64,000 nt of DNA from Ruegeria sp. HKCCD4315 (lineage in GTDB: Bacteria; Pseudomonadota; Alphaproteobacteria; Rhodobacterales; Rhodobacteraceae), in NCBI RefSeq assembly GCF_013112245.1, contig NZ_WVRN01000001.1:1802501-1866500 (forward strand), in the 5' to 3' direction. Made by a program: the position numbers and the translations under genes. The notes below the pieces were generated by a model that saw nothing but the letters and a program-made list of their open reading frames with translations, searched no databases and was not told where the DNA came from. Shown here one piece after another: positions 35,357-43,816 of this stretch (the stretch's first letter is position 1; each line of letters opens with the position of its first letter).

Positions 35357-35977
35357 ATGGCGGCTCATCTTCTTGATCAAAAACCCACGAGCGCTGCTCC
35401 GGGGTTGAACCTACATAGTCAAATCACCCTGCAACTGGGCCGCGTGCACGAGGCATGTGGCCCTGCCCGGCGCAGCTTTGCCATGTGGCTGGCCAGTCAG
35501 GCGCAGGGGCCCGTGCTGTGGATCTCGCCCGCGTGGGAGCCTGGTCAGCTGAACCCGGACGGGATGATGCCCTTTGCCGATCCGGCCCGGTTCATCTTTG
35601 TCCGCCCCACCCGCGCCGAAGATCTGTTGTGGTGCATGGAAGAGGCGCTGCGCAGCGGGGCGATCCCGTTGATCATCGGCGACCTGCCGGGCGCGCCGGG
35701 TCTGACACCGGTGCGCCGGATGCATCTGGCCGCCGAACAGGGCGGCACGATGGGGCGGGCTCCGCTTGGCCTGCTGCTGACACCTGGTGACGGTGGCGCG
35801 CAGGGGGTCGAAACGCGCTGGCACATGGCTGCGGCCCATCAGGGCGAGGCCCGGCGCTGGACCCTGACCCGCCGCCGCGCCCGTGCCCTGCCCCCGGTCA
35901 CATGGCAGGCCACCATGACCGCCGCCCGGTCCGGCCTGCACCTCAAGCGCATCGCGACCAACGAAGCCCCGGCCTGA
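35357..35977 (+). CDS. ImuA-like (SulA/RecA-superfamily) protein, LexA-controlled
   Basis: A 206-residue protein resembling ImuA, the small RecA-fold accessory of the ImuA-ImuB-DnaE2 mutagenic translesion system. Support: the characteristic segment RFIFVRPTRAEDLLWCMEEALRSGAIPLIIGD at about 79-110, the upstream RARRSFAMWLAS-like helix in place of an intact Walker A (the P-loop is degenerate), and a perfect LexA box just upstream. The coding sequence is markedly GC-richer than its neighbours. No imuB or dnaE2 follows; the next gene is yceI-like, so this copy is orphaned in this window. Confidence 0.72.
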   Translation: MAAHLLDQKPTSAAPGLNLHSQITLQLGRVHEACGPARRSFAMWLASQAQGPVLWISPAWEPGQLNPDGMMPFADPARFIFVRPTRAEDLLWCMEEALRSGAIPLIIGDLPGAPGLTPVRRMHLAAEQGGTMGRAPLGLLLTPGDGGAQGVETRWHMAAAHQGEARRWTLTRRRARALPPVTWQATMTAARSGLHLKRIATNEAPA

Positions 35978-36038
35978 AAAAGCCGCGATCACGCAATGTT
36001 TGATTGGCCGGTCACAGTGCACGCCCTAGCCTTCGGGC

Positions 36039-36635
36039 ATGACAGTATTGAACCGACGCATTTTCCTTGCCGGGCTGGCGTCCCTGCCCATTGCCCGACC
36101 GTCGCACGCGACGCTCAGCCCCTACGTTCTGTCGACAACAGACACCAGGGTCGGCTTCAGCTTCAATCTGTCGGGCGTAATGCAGTCGGGATCCATGCCA
36201 ATCCGATCCGCCGATGTTAACATCGACACGCGCCAACTGCAGAACAGTCAAGTCTCGGTTGTGCTGGACGTCAGCAAGGCCAGAACGCGGTTGCCTTTTG
36301 CCCGAATGCCCATGCTCAGCCCCAGTGTACTAGATGCCAAACAGCACCCAACGATCCGGTTTGTCTCAACGAAAATTGAGCTTGGCGCACAGGGGCGCAT
36401 CTCGGACGGGGCCCGCATTACGGGGGACCTGACCGTACGAGGCGTAACGCGGCCAATCACGCTGAACGCCAATCTATATCGGCAGGCAGGCACAGCGGCA
36501 GACGATCTGAACACGTTGTCCATCGGCCTGACCGGAGCCCTCAACCGGCATGACTTTGGCGCGTCAGGCTATCCTGATCTGGTTCGCGACAACGTCGGTC
36601 TGGACATCCATGCCGAGATCAGCCGTGCGCGTTAA
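36039..36635 (+). CDS. YceI-family periplasmic protein
   Basis: Lipocalin-like YceI protein of 198 residues, binding polyisoprenoids or similar lipids in characterised relatives. An N-terminal export signal contains NRRIFLAGLASLPIARPSHA (Arg pair suggests Sec or weak Tat). The mature barrel shows the family pattern: STTDTRVGFSFNLSGVM, DARQ-like spacing, HPTIRFVS, ITGDLTVRGVTRPITL and LTGALNRHDFG. Function in this organism unknown. Follows the ImuA-like gene by 61 bases. Confidence 0.88.
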   Translation: MTVLNRRIFLAGLASLPIARPSHATLSPYVLSTTDTRVGFSFNLSGVMQSGSMPIRSADVNIDTRQLQNSQVSVVLDVSKARTRLPFARMPMLSPSVLDAKQHPTIRFVSTKIELGAQGRISDGARITGDLTVRGVTRPITLNANLYRQAGTAADDLNTLSIGLTGALNRHDFGASGYPDLVRDNVGLDIHAEISRAR

Positions 36636-36715
36636 CTAACAAAGCGCAAAAAACGACTCGATAAAGTCGAATAGATGCGCGCATTGTGCGGCAACGACGC
36701 CAATCTGAGATCACT

Positions 36716-37936
36716 ATGCGCACGATCATTTCCTTTGCCGCCCTTTTTCTTTCGGCCATTCTGTTGCAGCTGTCGACGGGCGGGGTTGGTCCGCTCGATG
36801 CTATTTCCGGAATCACGCTGGAATTCACGACCGAGCAGATCGGTCTGCTGGGTTCAGCCCATTTTATTGGCTTTTTTGTAGGGTGCTGGTGGGCACCGCG
36901 CCTGATGGGCAGTGTCGGCCATTCTCGTGCTTTCGCAGTCTGCACCGCCTTGGGCGCGATGGGATTGATCGGTCACACCCTGACAGACAATCCCTACATC
37001 TGGGCGGTTCTCAGGATCGCGTCGGGCACCTGTATTGCGGGATGCTACACCGTGATCGAAGCATGGCTGAACGCCAAGGTCACAAATGAAACGCGCGGGC
37101 GGGCCATGGGGACCTATCGGCTTGTAGATCTGGGTGCCTCGCTGGGCGCACAGTTGATGATCGCGGTGCTGCCGCCTGCCTCTTACGTGTCCTACAACCT
37201 GTTGGCGATCCTGTGCTGTGCCTCGCTGCTGCCCCTGACCCTGACACGTGCCAGCCAACCGCAAACACCGAACACGCAGCGGCTGCGGCCCAAGCTTGCA
37301 TGGGCATGTTCCCCACTGGCTGTGGCCGGCGTGATCGTCTCGGCGCTCAGCTCTGCGTCCTTCCGCATGGTAGGTCCGGTCTACGGGCAAGAAGTCGGGC
37401 TGGGCGTGGACCAGATCGCGTTCTTCCTTGCCTCGTTTGTTTTGGGCGGGGCGCTGGCACAGTATCCACTGGGCTGGCTGGCCGACAAATATGACCGACG
37501 CTGGGTTCTGATCTGGTTGTCTGCCGCCGCTGTATTGAGTTGCGGGTTCACGATGGCTGCAAGCGGGACCGGGACACTTGGGGTGATGCTGGCCGCCGGG
37601 TTCTTTGGCCTGACGACCTTTCCGATCTTTTCGCTGTCTTCGGCCCACGCAAATGACTTTGCCACCAGTGAAGAACGGGTCGAACTGTCTGCGGCCCTGA
37701 TGTTCTGGTACGCCTTGGGCGCAATTGCATCGCCCTATATTTCCTCGACACTGATCGAGCAGTTTGGTCCCGGCGCTTTGTTTGCCTTTGTGGCCGTCGG
37801 ACATCTGGGGTTGATCATCTTTGGTCTTGCACGGATGCGCACTCGCCCGACGCCGGAAGAGCGGACAAACTACGTCTACGCTCCGCGTACATCCTTTACC
37901 GTCGGGCGCCTTTTGAAACGCTCTCGGGAAGAATAA
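36716..37936 (+). CDS. MFS transporter
   Basis: Twelve-helix major facilitator. The start at 36716 gives 406 residues beginning MRTIISFAALFLSAILLQL, directly at helix 1; ten more codons upstream add only a polar stretch without a ribosome binding site. Features include HFIGFFVGCWWAPRLM, TRGRAMGTYRLVDLGASLGAQL near residue 125, and LGWLADKYDRRWVL near 255 (family loop motif). Substrate not recognisable; it resembles the YcaD/purine-type MFS branch. Followed by a bidirectional terminator. Confidence 0.85.
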   Translation: MRTIISFAALFLSAILLQLSTGGVGPLDAISGITLEFTTEQIGLLGSAHFIGFFVGCWWAPRLMGSVGHSRAFAVCTALGAMGLIGHTLTDNPYIWAVLRIASGTCIAGCYTVIEAWLNAKVTNETRGRAMGTYRLVDLGASLGAQLMIAVLPPASYVSYNLLAILCCASLLPLTLTRASQPQTPNTQRLRPKLAWACSPLAVAGVIVSALSSASFRMVGPVYGQEVGLGVDQIAFFLASFVLGGALAQYPLGWLADKYDRRWVLIWLSAAAVLSCGFTMAASGTGTLGVMLAAGFFGLTTFPIFSLSSAHANDFATSEERVELSAALMFWYALGAIASPYISSTLIEQFGPGALFAFVAVGHLGLIIFGLARMRTRPTPEERTNYVYAPRTSFTVGRLLKRSREE

Positions 37937-37961
37937 AAAAGGGCCGGGAAATTCCCGGCCC
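37935..37961. terminator. Bidirectional intrinsic terminator between MFS and flotillin genes
   Basis: A 9-bp stem (GGGCCGGGA / TCCCGGCCC) with an AAT loop. Six A on its left give a T-run for the minus-strand flotillin transcript, and ATTTGTTCTTTG follows on the plus strand for the MFS gene. Confidence 0.85.
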
Positions 37962-37981
37962 ATTTGTTCTTTGTTCGTTTT

Positions 37982-39655
37982 TTACTGAGTCGGCGACGTC
38001 TCTTCCTCGACAATCTCGACCGCGTCTGCTGGTTCAGGCGTCGCCTCTAGCGCACCGTTCACCACACCGCCGACACCGTTTTCCATCGATAGGCCCAGCT
38101 CCTCGCCCAGTTTCTTGAGCGCGGGCATCTGCACAGCCATGCCCATGATCGAATCCAGCGCCTGATTGACCACCGGCTTGTCGCTGTTGGCCGCTCCACC
38201 GCCTGAAGCACCGGCACCGATCCCACCAACCTGATGGATTTTGATCGAGTCGATCTTCTCGGCCGGTTTCACCATTTCCGAGATGATCGACGGCATCGTC
38301 TCGATCCGCGCCATATCGACTTTCATACGAATCTGCGCAGCAGACAGAGCGTTGTCGGCTTCAACAATGGCGCGCTTACCTTCCGCTTCGGCCAGCATGT
38401 CGTTCTTCTTGGCTTCGGCTCGAATGTTCAACGCATCCGCTTCGGCCTGTGCTTCTTCACGACGCGCTTCGGCACGGTCTGCGGCGGCCTCTTTCTCGGC
38501 CTGCGCGGCCAGACGGATCGCAGTCGCCTGACGTTCCGCTTCGCGCGTCGCTTCGATCAATACGATCTGCTTCTGGCGTTCAGCTTCGGCCACTTCACGG
38601 GCGGTCACGACGGCCTCGGTCGCCTTTGTCGCCTCGGCCCGGGCGAGGTCAGCAGAAGCACGAGCACGGCTTTCCTCTTCGGATTTCTGCGCGATGATGA
38701 TCTGGCGTTCCTGCTCGGCCACTTCGATCTCTCGCTCTTTGGCAATCTCAGCATCGCGGATCTTGCGCTCGCGCTCGATCTCGGCCCCGCGGATGGCTTC
38801 TTCACGGGCGATCCGGGCACGTTCGGTTTCGCGCACCGAGTCTTCGGTCCGCGCCGCAATCTCGGCCTCTTGAGCCACGCGCAGGGTTTCAACCTTCTGA
38901 GTCTGCTCGATCCGCGCCTGTGCCTCGTCCTGCTCGATCAGCAGTTTCTGACGCTCGGCCTCCATCGCGGCCCGGCGTACTTCAACCTCGGCATCCGCAT
39001 CAATCTGCGCGCGCTCTTTTTTCGAGGCTGCAATCACCTCGGCCAGTTTGCGCATACCCACAGCGTTAAAGGCGTTATTCTCGTCCAGTGCTTCGAACGG
39101 TGTCTGGTCAAGCGCAGTCAGCGACACGGATTCCAGCGACAGGCCGTTCTTCAACAGGTCTTCGGACACAGCATTCTGCACCTCTTGCACAAAGTCAGCG
39201 CGGTTCTCGTGCAGCCCGTCCATGGTCATCTGCGCGGCCACGGCGCGCAAACCGTCGATCAGTTTACCTTCGATCATCTCGCGCAGCTGTTCGACGTCAA
39301 AGGTGCGCGAGCCCAGTGTCTGCGCGGCGCGCGCGATGCCCTCTTCAGTCGCCATGACAGAGACGTAGAATTCGACACCCACATCCACGCGCATGCGGTC
39401 CTGAGTGATCAGCGCGGCTTCACCGCTGCGCTGCACTTCAAGGCGCAGGGTTTTCATGTTCACAGGGCTGACCTCATGCAGCAACGGCACAATGACCACA
39501 CCGCCATCCATGATAACTTTTTTGCCTCCTGCCCCGGTTTTCACCAGGCTCACTTCGCGGGTCGCGCGTTTATACAGGCGGCCAAGGACAAGGCCGATGA
39601 ATAACAGGACGGCCAGAATGGTGACGACCGTAATCGCCAGGAATGAAACTTCCAT
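37982..39655 (-). CDS. Flotillin-family SPFH protein (YqiK-like)
   Basis: Membrane scaffold protein of 557 residues. One N-terminal helix (about 5-25) is followed by an SPFH/Band 7 domain (about 45-230: NMKTLRLEVQRSGEAALITQDRMRVDVGVEFYV). A very long Ala/Glu/Arg-rich coiled coil follows (about 235-450), then a Gly-rich C-terminus (VGGIGAGASGGGAANS). It forms detergent-resistant microdomains in characterised relatives. It is downstream of an OB-fold membrane protein on the same strand (34-base gap), the usual flotillin/NfeD-like or YqiJ-YqiK pairing. Confidence 0.93.
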   Translation of the reverse strand: MEVSFLAITVVTILAVLLFIGLVLGRLYKRATREVSLVKTGAGGKKVIMDGGVVIVPLLHEVSPVNMKTLRLEVQRSGEAALITQDRMRVDVGVEFYVSVMATEEGIARAAQTLGSRTFDVEQLREMIEGKLIDGLRAVAAQMTMDGLHENRADFVQEVQNAVSEDLLKNGLSLESVSLTALDQTPFEALDENNAFNAVGMRKLAEVIAASKKERAQIDADAEVEVRRAAMEAERQKLLIEQDEAQARIEQTQKVETLRVAQEAEIAARTEDSVRETERARIAREEAIRGAEIERERKIRDAEIAKEREIEVAEQERQIIIAQKSEEESRARASADLARAEATKATEAVVTAREVAEAERQKQIVLIEATREAERQATAIRLAAQAEKEAAADRAEARREEAQAEADALNIRAEAKKNDMLAEAEGKRAIVEADNALSAAQIRMKVDMARIETMPSIISEMVKPAEKIDSIKIHQVGGIGAGASGGGAANSDKPVVNQALDSIMGMAVQMPALKKLGEELGLSMENGVGGVVNGALEATPEPADAVEIVEEETSPTQ

Positions 39656-39689
39656 ACAAAATCCTCCGATTTAAGAGTTGGTAATTTGG

Positions 39690-40406
39690 TTAGTCCGACA
39701 AGCCGACCAGAACGAACCGGTCGCGCCGTCTGTCGCGCAGCACCAACACGTCGGTGCCTTGCTCAAGGATGTCTTTGTCTTGCAGCGGCTCGGCGCGAAG
39801 GTGATGGGTGTTTCCGAACCGGTCCATCACGCGCACCTCGGCAGGGCGGCCACGAGACGCCGTTCCTTGTGAGATCACTCCGCGACGGCGGGCCAGCATC
39901 CGTTCGGACATCGCCTCAGTCTCGGTCTTCGGCAACAGGCGGGCGAACACGGCTCCAAAGCCACGTGCGAACCACAGACCAAACGCACCTGCCGGGATTG
40001 CGGCCATCCAGCTTGGCAGGTCAAAGCCCAACAAATCACGCAGCGCCAATTGCAGGCCGATGCCCGACAGACCAAAACCCGCCAGCAACACAACAAGCCA
40101 GATCATGAAGGGCACTTTGCCAATCCCCAACCAAGCCATCGGCCCGGCAGCGGCGGCATCAGGCACGTCCGTCTCAATCTCGGCCAGTTCAAACTCGCCC
40201 AAATCAATGTCGGCATCTATGTCGAGATCGAAGTCTGCGACATCCAGATCCGGGACGTCCACAGCATCCAGATCGACCTCGCCCTCGCCTGCCAGCATGC
40301 TTCCACCCAGCACCAGAGCGATCAGCTCTAGGGCCAGCAGGCCAAACAGCAGCGCAAGCGCCATGGTAAAGGGCACGAATGCACCCTCAAGCAGGAAGTC
40401 GAACAT
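39690..40406 (-). CDS. YqiJ-like membrane protein with OB-fold domain, flotillin partner
   Basis: I choose the ATG at 40406 (238 residues) with GAGGG upstream; an in-frame GTG at 40445 adds 13 residues overlapping tandem repeats. The protein has an N-terminal helix (about 8-35), an extraordinarily acidic segment with Asp repeats (DVPDLDVADFDLDIDADIDL, about 48-75), two more helices (about 100-155), and a C-terminal NfeD/OB-like domain (RGVISQGTASRGRPAEVRV...). Such partners tune or anchor flotillin assemblies. Probably one transcript with flotillin. Confidence 0.85.
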   Translation of the reverse strand: MFDFLLEGAFVPFTMALALLFGLLALELIALVLGGSMLAGEGEVDLDAVDVPDLDVADFDLDIDADIDLGEFELAEIETDVPDAAAAGPMAWLGIGKVPFMIWLVVLLAGFGLSGIGLQLALRDLLGFDLPSWMAAIPAGAFGLWFARGFGAVFARLLPKTETEAMSERMLARRRGVISQGTASRGRPAEVRVMDRFGNTHHLRAEPLQDKDILEQGTDVLVLRDRRRDRFVLVGLSD

Positions 40407-40423
40407 TAGCAATATGCCCTCGT

Positions 40424-40443
40424 TTTTGTATACTTTTGTATAC
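40424..40443 (-). promoter_or_regulatory. Two perfect tandem 10-mers upstream of the yqiJ-like gene
   Basis: Read on the minus strand, GTATACAAAA occurs twice head-to-tail without spacer. Each contains the palindrome GTATAC. The 10-base period places both on one DNA face. It lies 18 bases before the yqiJ-like start codon, suiting a repressor site or promoter element. Confidence 0.45.
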
Positions 40444-40449
40444 ACTCAA

Positions 40450-40509
40450 TATGGGTAGTCGTAAAAAAAATACAAGAGATCGTGATTCTGTTTTCAACCT
40501 ATGGGTAGT
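40450..40509. promoter_or_regulatory. Direct repeat TATGGGTAGT, two copies 50 bases apart
   Basis: Identical 10-mers occupy 40450-40459 and 40500-40509 in the metG/yqiJ divergent region. The second copy ends 11 bases upstream of the metG -35 hexamer. A spacing of 50 bases is near five helical turns, suggesting cooperative binding of an activator or repressor; this is inference only. Confidence 0.4.
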
Positions 40510-40520
40510 GTGGACATCTG

Positions 40521-40549
40521 TTGACCTGCAATCGCTATTCAATTGATAA
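40521..40549 (+). promoter_or_regulatory. Sigma-70-type promoter of metG
   Basis: TTGACC at 40521-40526 and TGATAA at 40544-40549 are spaced by 17 bases. Initiation would fall near 40556 and leave a leader of about 105 bases before the metG ATG. Confidence 0.55.
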
Positions 40550-40661
40550 AGCGTTTTTTGACTGGATCGTGGCATTTCAGGGCATCCACGCAAAACCCGG
40601 CCTTTTGCTGGCGGGTTACATAAGGTAGACGAGCGCGCAGACAGTTACGTGGACACGCAAA

Positions 40662-42407
40662 ATGGCTCGGATTCTCATCACCTCGGCGATCCCTTACATC
40701 AACGGGATCAAGCACCTCGGCAATCTGATCGGCTCGCAATTGCCAGCCGACCTGTACGCACGCTACCAGCGTGGCCGGGGGAATGAGGTCATGTTCCTGT
40801 GCGCCACCGACGAACATGGTACGCCTGCGGAACTCGCGGCCGCCAAAGCCGGTAAGCCCGTGGCCGAATATTGCGCAGATATGTACGCGGTTCAGGCGGA
40901 TATCGCCAACCGGTTCGGCCTCAGCTTCGATCACTTTGGCCGCTCATCCAGCGAACAAAACAAACGCCTGACTCAGCATTTCGCCGGCAAACTGGATGAA
41001 GCGGGCCTGATCCGTGAGGTCAGTGAGAAACAGGTCTATTCCAACGCAGATGGCCGTTTCCTGCCCGACCGCTATATCGAAGGCACCTGCCCCAATTGCG
41101 GGTACGACCGCGCACGCGGCGATCAGTGCGAGAACTGCACCAAGCAATTGGATCCGACCGATCTGATTGAGCCACGCTCGGCCATTTCCGGCTCGACCGA
41201 TCTGGAAGTGCGCGAGACGAAACATCTGTATCTGCGCCAGTCGGCGATGAAAGACCAGTTGGACGCGTGGATCGACAGCAAGACCGATTGGCCGGTCCTT
41301 ACCACATCAATCGCCAAGAAATGGCTGCATGATGGCGACGGCCTGCAAGACCGGGGCATCACCCGCGACTTGGACTGGGGCGTTCCGGTTAAAAAAGGAG
41401 ATCAGGACTGGCCCGGCATGGAAGGCAAGGTCTTTTATGTCTGGTTCGACGCCCCCATCGAATACATCGCCTGCGCCAAGGAATGGGCGGATGCCAGCGG
41501 CCGAACCGATGCCGACTGGGAGCGCTGGTGGCGCACCGACAAGGGCGCGGATGACGTGCGATATGTGCAATTCATGGGCAAAGACAACGTGCCCTTCCAC
41601 ACCTTGTCTTTCCCAGCCACCATCCTGGGCACAAACGCGCACAACGAAGACACCGGATCGTCCGAACGCTGGAAGCTGGTCGATTACATCAAGTCGTTCA
41701 ACTACTTGAACTATGATGGCGGCCAGTTCTCGACCAGCCAGGGGCGTGGCGTGTTCATGGATCAGGCGCTGGAGATTCTGCCCGCTGACTATTGGCGCTG
41801 GTGGCTGCTGAGCCATGCACCCGAAAGCAGCGATAGTGAGTTTACTTGGGAAAACTTCCAGCAATCGGTGAACAAGGACCTTGCCGATGTTTTGGGTAAC
41901 TTTGTCAGTCGCATCACCAAGTTCTGCCGCTCGAAGTTTGGCGAAGCTGTGCCGGAAGGCGGCAGCTATGGTGAACGCGAACACGCCCTGATCGACGAGT
42001 TGACCCGCCGCGTCCGCGCCTATGAAGGCCATATGGAAGCGATGGAAGTTCGCAAATCCGCGCAAGAATTGCGGGCGATTTGGGTTGCGGGAAATGAATA
42101 CCTTCAAGCTGCGGCCCCATGGTCAACCTTCAAGGAAAACCCTGAACAGGCCGCCGCTCAGGTGCGACTGGGCCTGAACCTGATCCGTCTTTACGCTGTG
42201 CTCAGTGCGCCGTTCATACCGGACACCTCAGCCCGTATGCTCAGCGCGATGAACACACTGGACACAGGCTGGCCCGAAGATGTGGCCGCGGCATTGGACG
42301 CCCTACCCGCCGGTCACGCATTTACTGTGCCAGATGTTCTATTCGCGAAAATCACCGACGAGCAACGCGAAGACTGGCAGGAAAAATTTGCAGGTACGCG
42401 CAACTGA
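40662..42407 (+). CDS. metG: Methionyl-tRNA synthetase
   Basis: Class I aminoacyl-tRNA synthetase of 581 residues charging tRNA-Met. The ATP-binding HIGH-type segment is NGIKHLGNL (residues about 14-22). A zinc knuckle [17 protein letters not shown] lies near 145-161. The KMSKS loop is replaced by FSTSQGRGV near residue 353, a variant seen in alphaproteobacterial MetG1-type enzymes. The anticodon-binding helical domain follows ([20 protein letters not shown]). No C-terminal EMAP domain, consistent with the length. Its own promoter and terminator are visible. Confidence 0.97.
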   Translation: MARILITSAIPYINGIKHLGNLIGSQLPADLYARYQRGRGNEVMFLCATDEHGTPAELAAAKAGKPVAEYCADMYAVQADIANRFGLSFDHFGRSSSEQNKRLTQHFAGKLDEAGLIREVSEKQVYSNADGRFLPDRYIEGTCPNCGYDRARGDQCENCTKQLDPTDLIEPRSAISGSTDLEVRETKHLYLRQSAMKDQLDAWIDSKTDWPVLTTSIAKKWLHDGDGLQDRGITRDLDWGVPVKKGDQDWPGMEGKVFYVWFDAPIEYIACAKEWADASGRTDADWERWWRTDKGADDVRYVQFMGKDNVPFHTLSFPATILGTNAHNEDTGSSERWKLVDYIKSFNYLNYDGGQFSTSQGRGVFMDQALEILPADYWRWWLLSHAPESSDSEFTWENFQQSVNKDLADVLGNFVSRITKFCRSKFGEAVPEGGSYGEREHALIDELTRRVRAYEGHMEAMEVRKSAQELRAIWVAGNEYLQAAAPWSTFKENPEQAAAQVRLGLNLIRLYAVLSAPFIPDTSARMLSAMNTLDTGWPEDVAAALDALPAGHAFTVPDVLFAKITDEQREDWQEKFAGTRN

Positions 42408-42431
42408 CCCTCTTTCAGTGCAATTAATCTT

Positions 42432-42456
42432 CGGGGGCCTGTTTGGCCCCCGTTTT
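42432..42456 (+). terminator. Intrinsic terminator of metG
   Basis: An 8-bp stem (CGGGGGCC / GGCCCCCG) with a TGTTT loop is followed by TTTT, 25 bases after the metG stop. Confidence 0.88.
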
Positions 42457-42655
42457 GCTTGCGGGCGAGGGCGAAGCAAACTTCTAAACCAGCCAAAGCG
42501 CTGAAATATTCTGCGCTGACTCCAGCCGGTTCAGGATTCATCGCGCTTGAGAAACCAAGTTAAAAAAGTCATCCTGATACCAAGTTCTTCCGACTCGGGC
42601 CTCCAATGCGGTGTGCCCGGCATTATTTCTTACCGTCACGCACGAGGCTTTCGCC

Positions 42656-43813
42656 ATGTCCCCAGCACTTTTTTCTTCCACCCGGACCAGCAGGCCATTG
42701 GCCGCAGCGATTGTGCTGTTGTCTGTGGGATTGGCGTCTCCACTCGCCGGCCAGGAAGAAAGCGCGCCTCCGAAAGTGTCGATTTCGGCAGCTTACACTG
42801 AAGAGATTACCGACGAAGCCACCTTTATCGGACGCGCCGAGGCGATCAACAACGTCGATATTGTTGCGCGAGTGAACGGGTTTCTTAACAGCCGCGAGGT
42901 CGAGGATGGCGCAACCGTCAAGGAAGGTGATCTTCTGTTCACGATTGAGCCCGACCTCTATGAGGCCACGCTTGAAGCCCGCAAGGCCGATCTGAACCGG
43001 GCTGAAGCAAATCTTGAATTGGCCAAGGTCGATCTGGCCCGGAAGGAAGAGCTGTATAAGCGCGACGCCACACCGGAATCGGAACGCGACATTGCCCGCG
43101 CCAACGAACTGGTGGCTGAGGCCGAAGTCAAAGCCGCAAACGCAGCGATCCAGCAGGCTGAACTGGACCTGAGCTATACGCAAATCCATGCACCGTTCGA
43201 TGGGCGTATCGGCAGCATCACCACCAGCGTGGGTGACGTTGTGGGGCCGACAAACCCTCCGCTGGTCAATATCGTGAGTGAAACGCCGATCTACGTGAAC
43301 TTTTCACTGAACGAAAAGCTGTTTACGTCGGTTTTGCAAACCTACGGCGAAAGTTCCGCCTCATTGGCGGAAAGCTCGCAGAGCCCCAATGTGCATGTCA
43401 TTCTGCCCAATGGTACCGAGTTGGATGAGGTTGGCCGGATTGTGTTCGTCGACAACCGCATCGATCCGTTAACTGGCGCTATCACCGTCCGGGCGCAATT
43501 CGACAATACCGCCCGTCTGATCCTGGATGGTGCCTTTGTGAACGTTCAGATCGAAGCGCTGGAACCCACCTTGCAGGTACTGGTGCCTCAGGCCGCGTTG
43601 CAACGCGATCAGCGGGGTGAGTTTGTTCTGGTGGTCAATGACCAACAGATGGTCGAGCAACGCTATATCACCACCGGTGACACGGTTGGCACTGCGATCA
43701 TCGTGACCGACGGGCTGCGTGAAGGCGAAAGTGTGATTGTCGAGGGCCTGCAGCGGGTCCGCCCCGGCGTGGCCGTAGACGCGGTCGTAGCCTCTGAGCA
43801 GCCGGGAGAATAA
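42656..43813 (+). CDS. RND efflux periplasmic adaptor (membrane fusion protein)
   Basis: Links the inner-membrane RND pump to an outer-membrane channel. From the ATG at 42656 (GAGG 8 bases upstream) the protein is 385 residues with a signal peptide to about residue 33 (PLAGQEE). Then come a barrel-sandwich hybrid (NVDIVARVNGFLNSREVEDG), a helical hairpin rich in Ala/Glu (about 85-150), a beta-barrel and the membrane-proximal domain. A GTG at 42611 would add 15 residues without a ribosome binding site. The pump gene starts 3 bases after the stop. No outer-membrane factor is adjacent; the one at 51999 may serve. Confidence 0.92.
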   Translation: MSPALFSSTRTSRPLAAAIVLLSVGLASPLAGQEESAPPKVSISAAYTEEITDEATFIGRAEAINNVDIVARVNGFLNSREVEDGATVKEGDLLFTIEPDLYEATLEARKADLNRAEANLELAKVDLARKEELYKRDATPESERDIARANELVAEAEVKAANAAIQQAELDLSYTQIHAPFDGRIGSITTSVGDVVGPTNPPLVNIVSETPIYVNFSLNEKLFTSVLQTYGESSASLAESSQSPNVHVILPNGTELDEVGRIVFVDNRIDPLTGAITVRAQFDNTARLILDGAFVNVQIEALEPTLQVLVPQAALQRDQRGEFVLVVNDQQMVEQRYITTGDTVGTAIIVTDGLREGESVIVEGLQRVRPGVAVDAVVASEQPGE

Positions 43814-43816
43814 CTG

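Noticed and set aside
36854..37963. 369-codon minus-strand frame
   Set aside because: Antisense to the MFS transporter with low-complexity Arg/Gln/Gly content.
38234..39604. 456-codon plus-strand frame rich in Phe, His and Arg
   Set aside because: Mirror of the Ala/Glu/Arg-rich flotillin coiled coil; composition bias keeps the opposite strand open.
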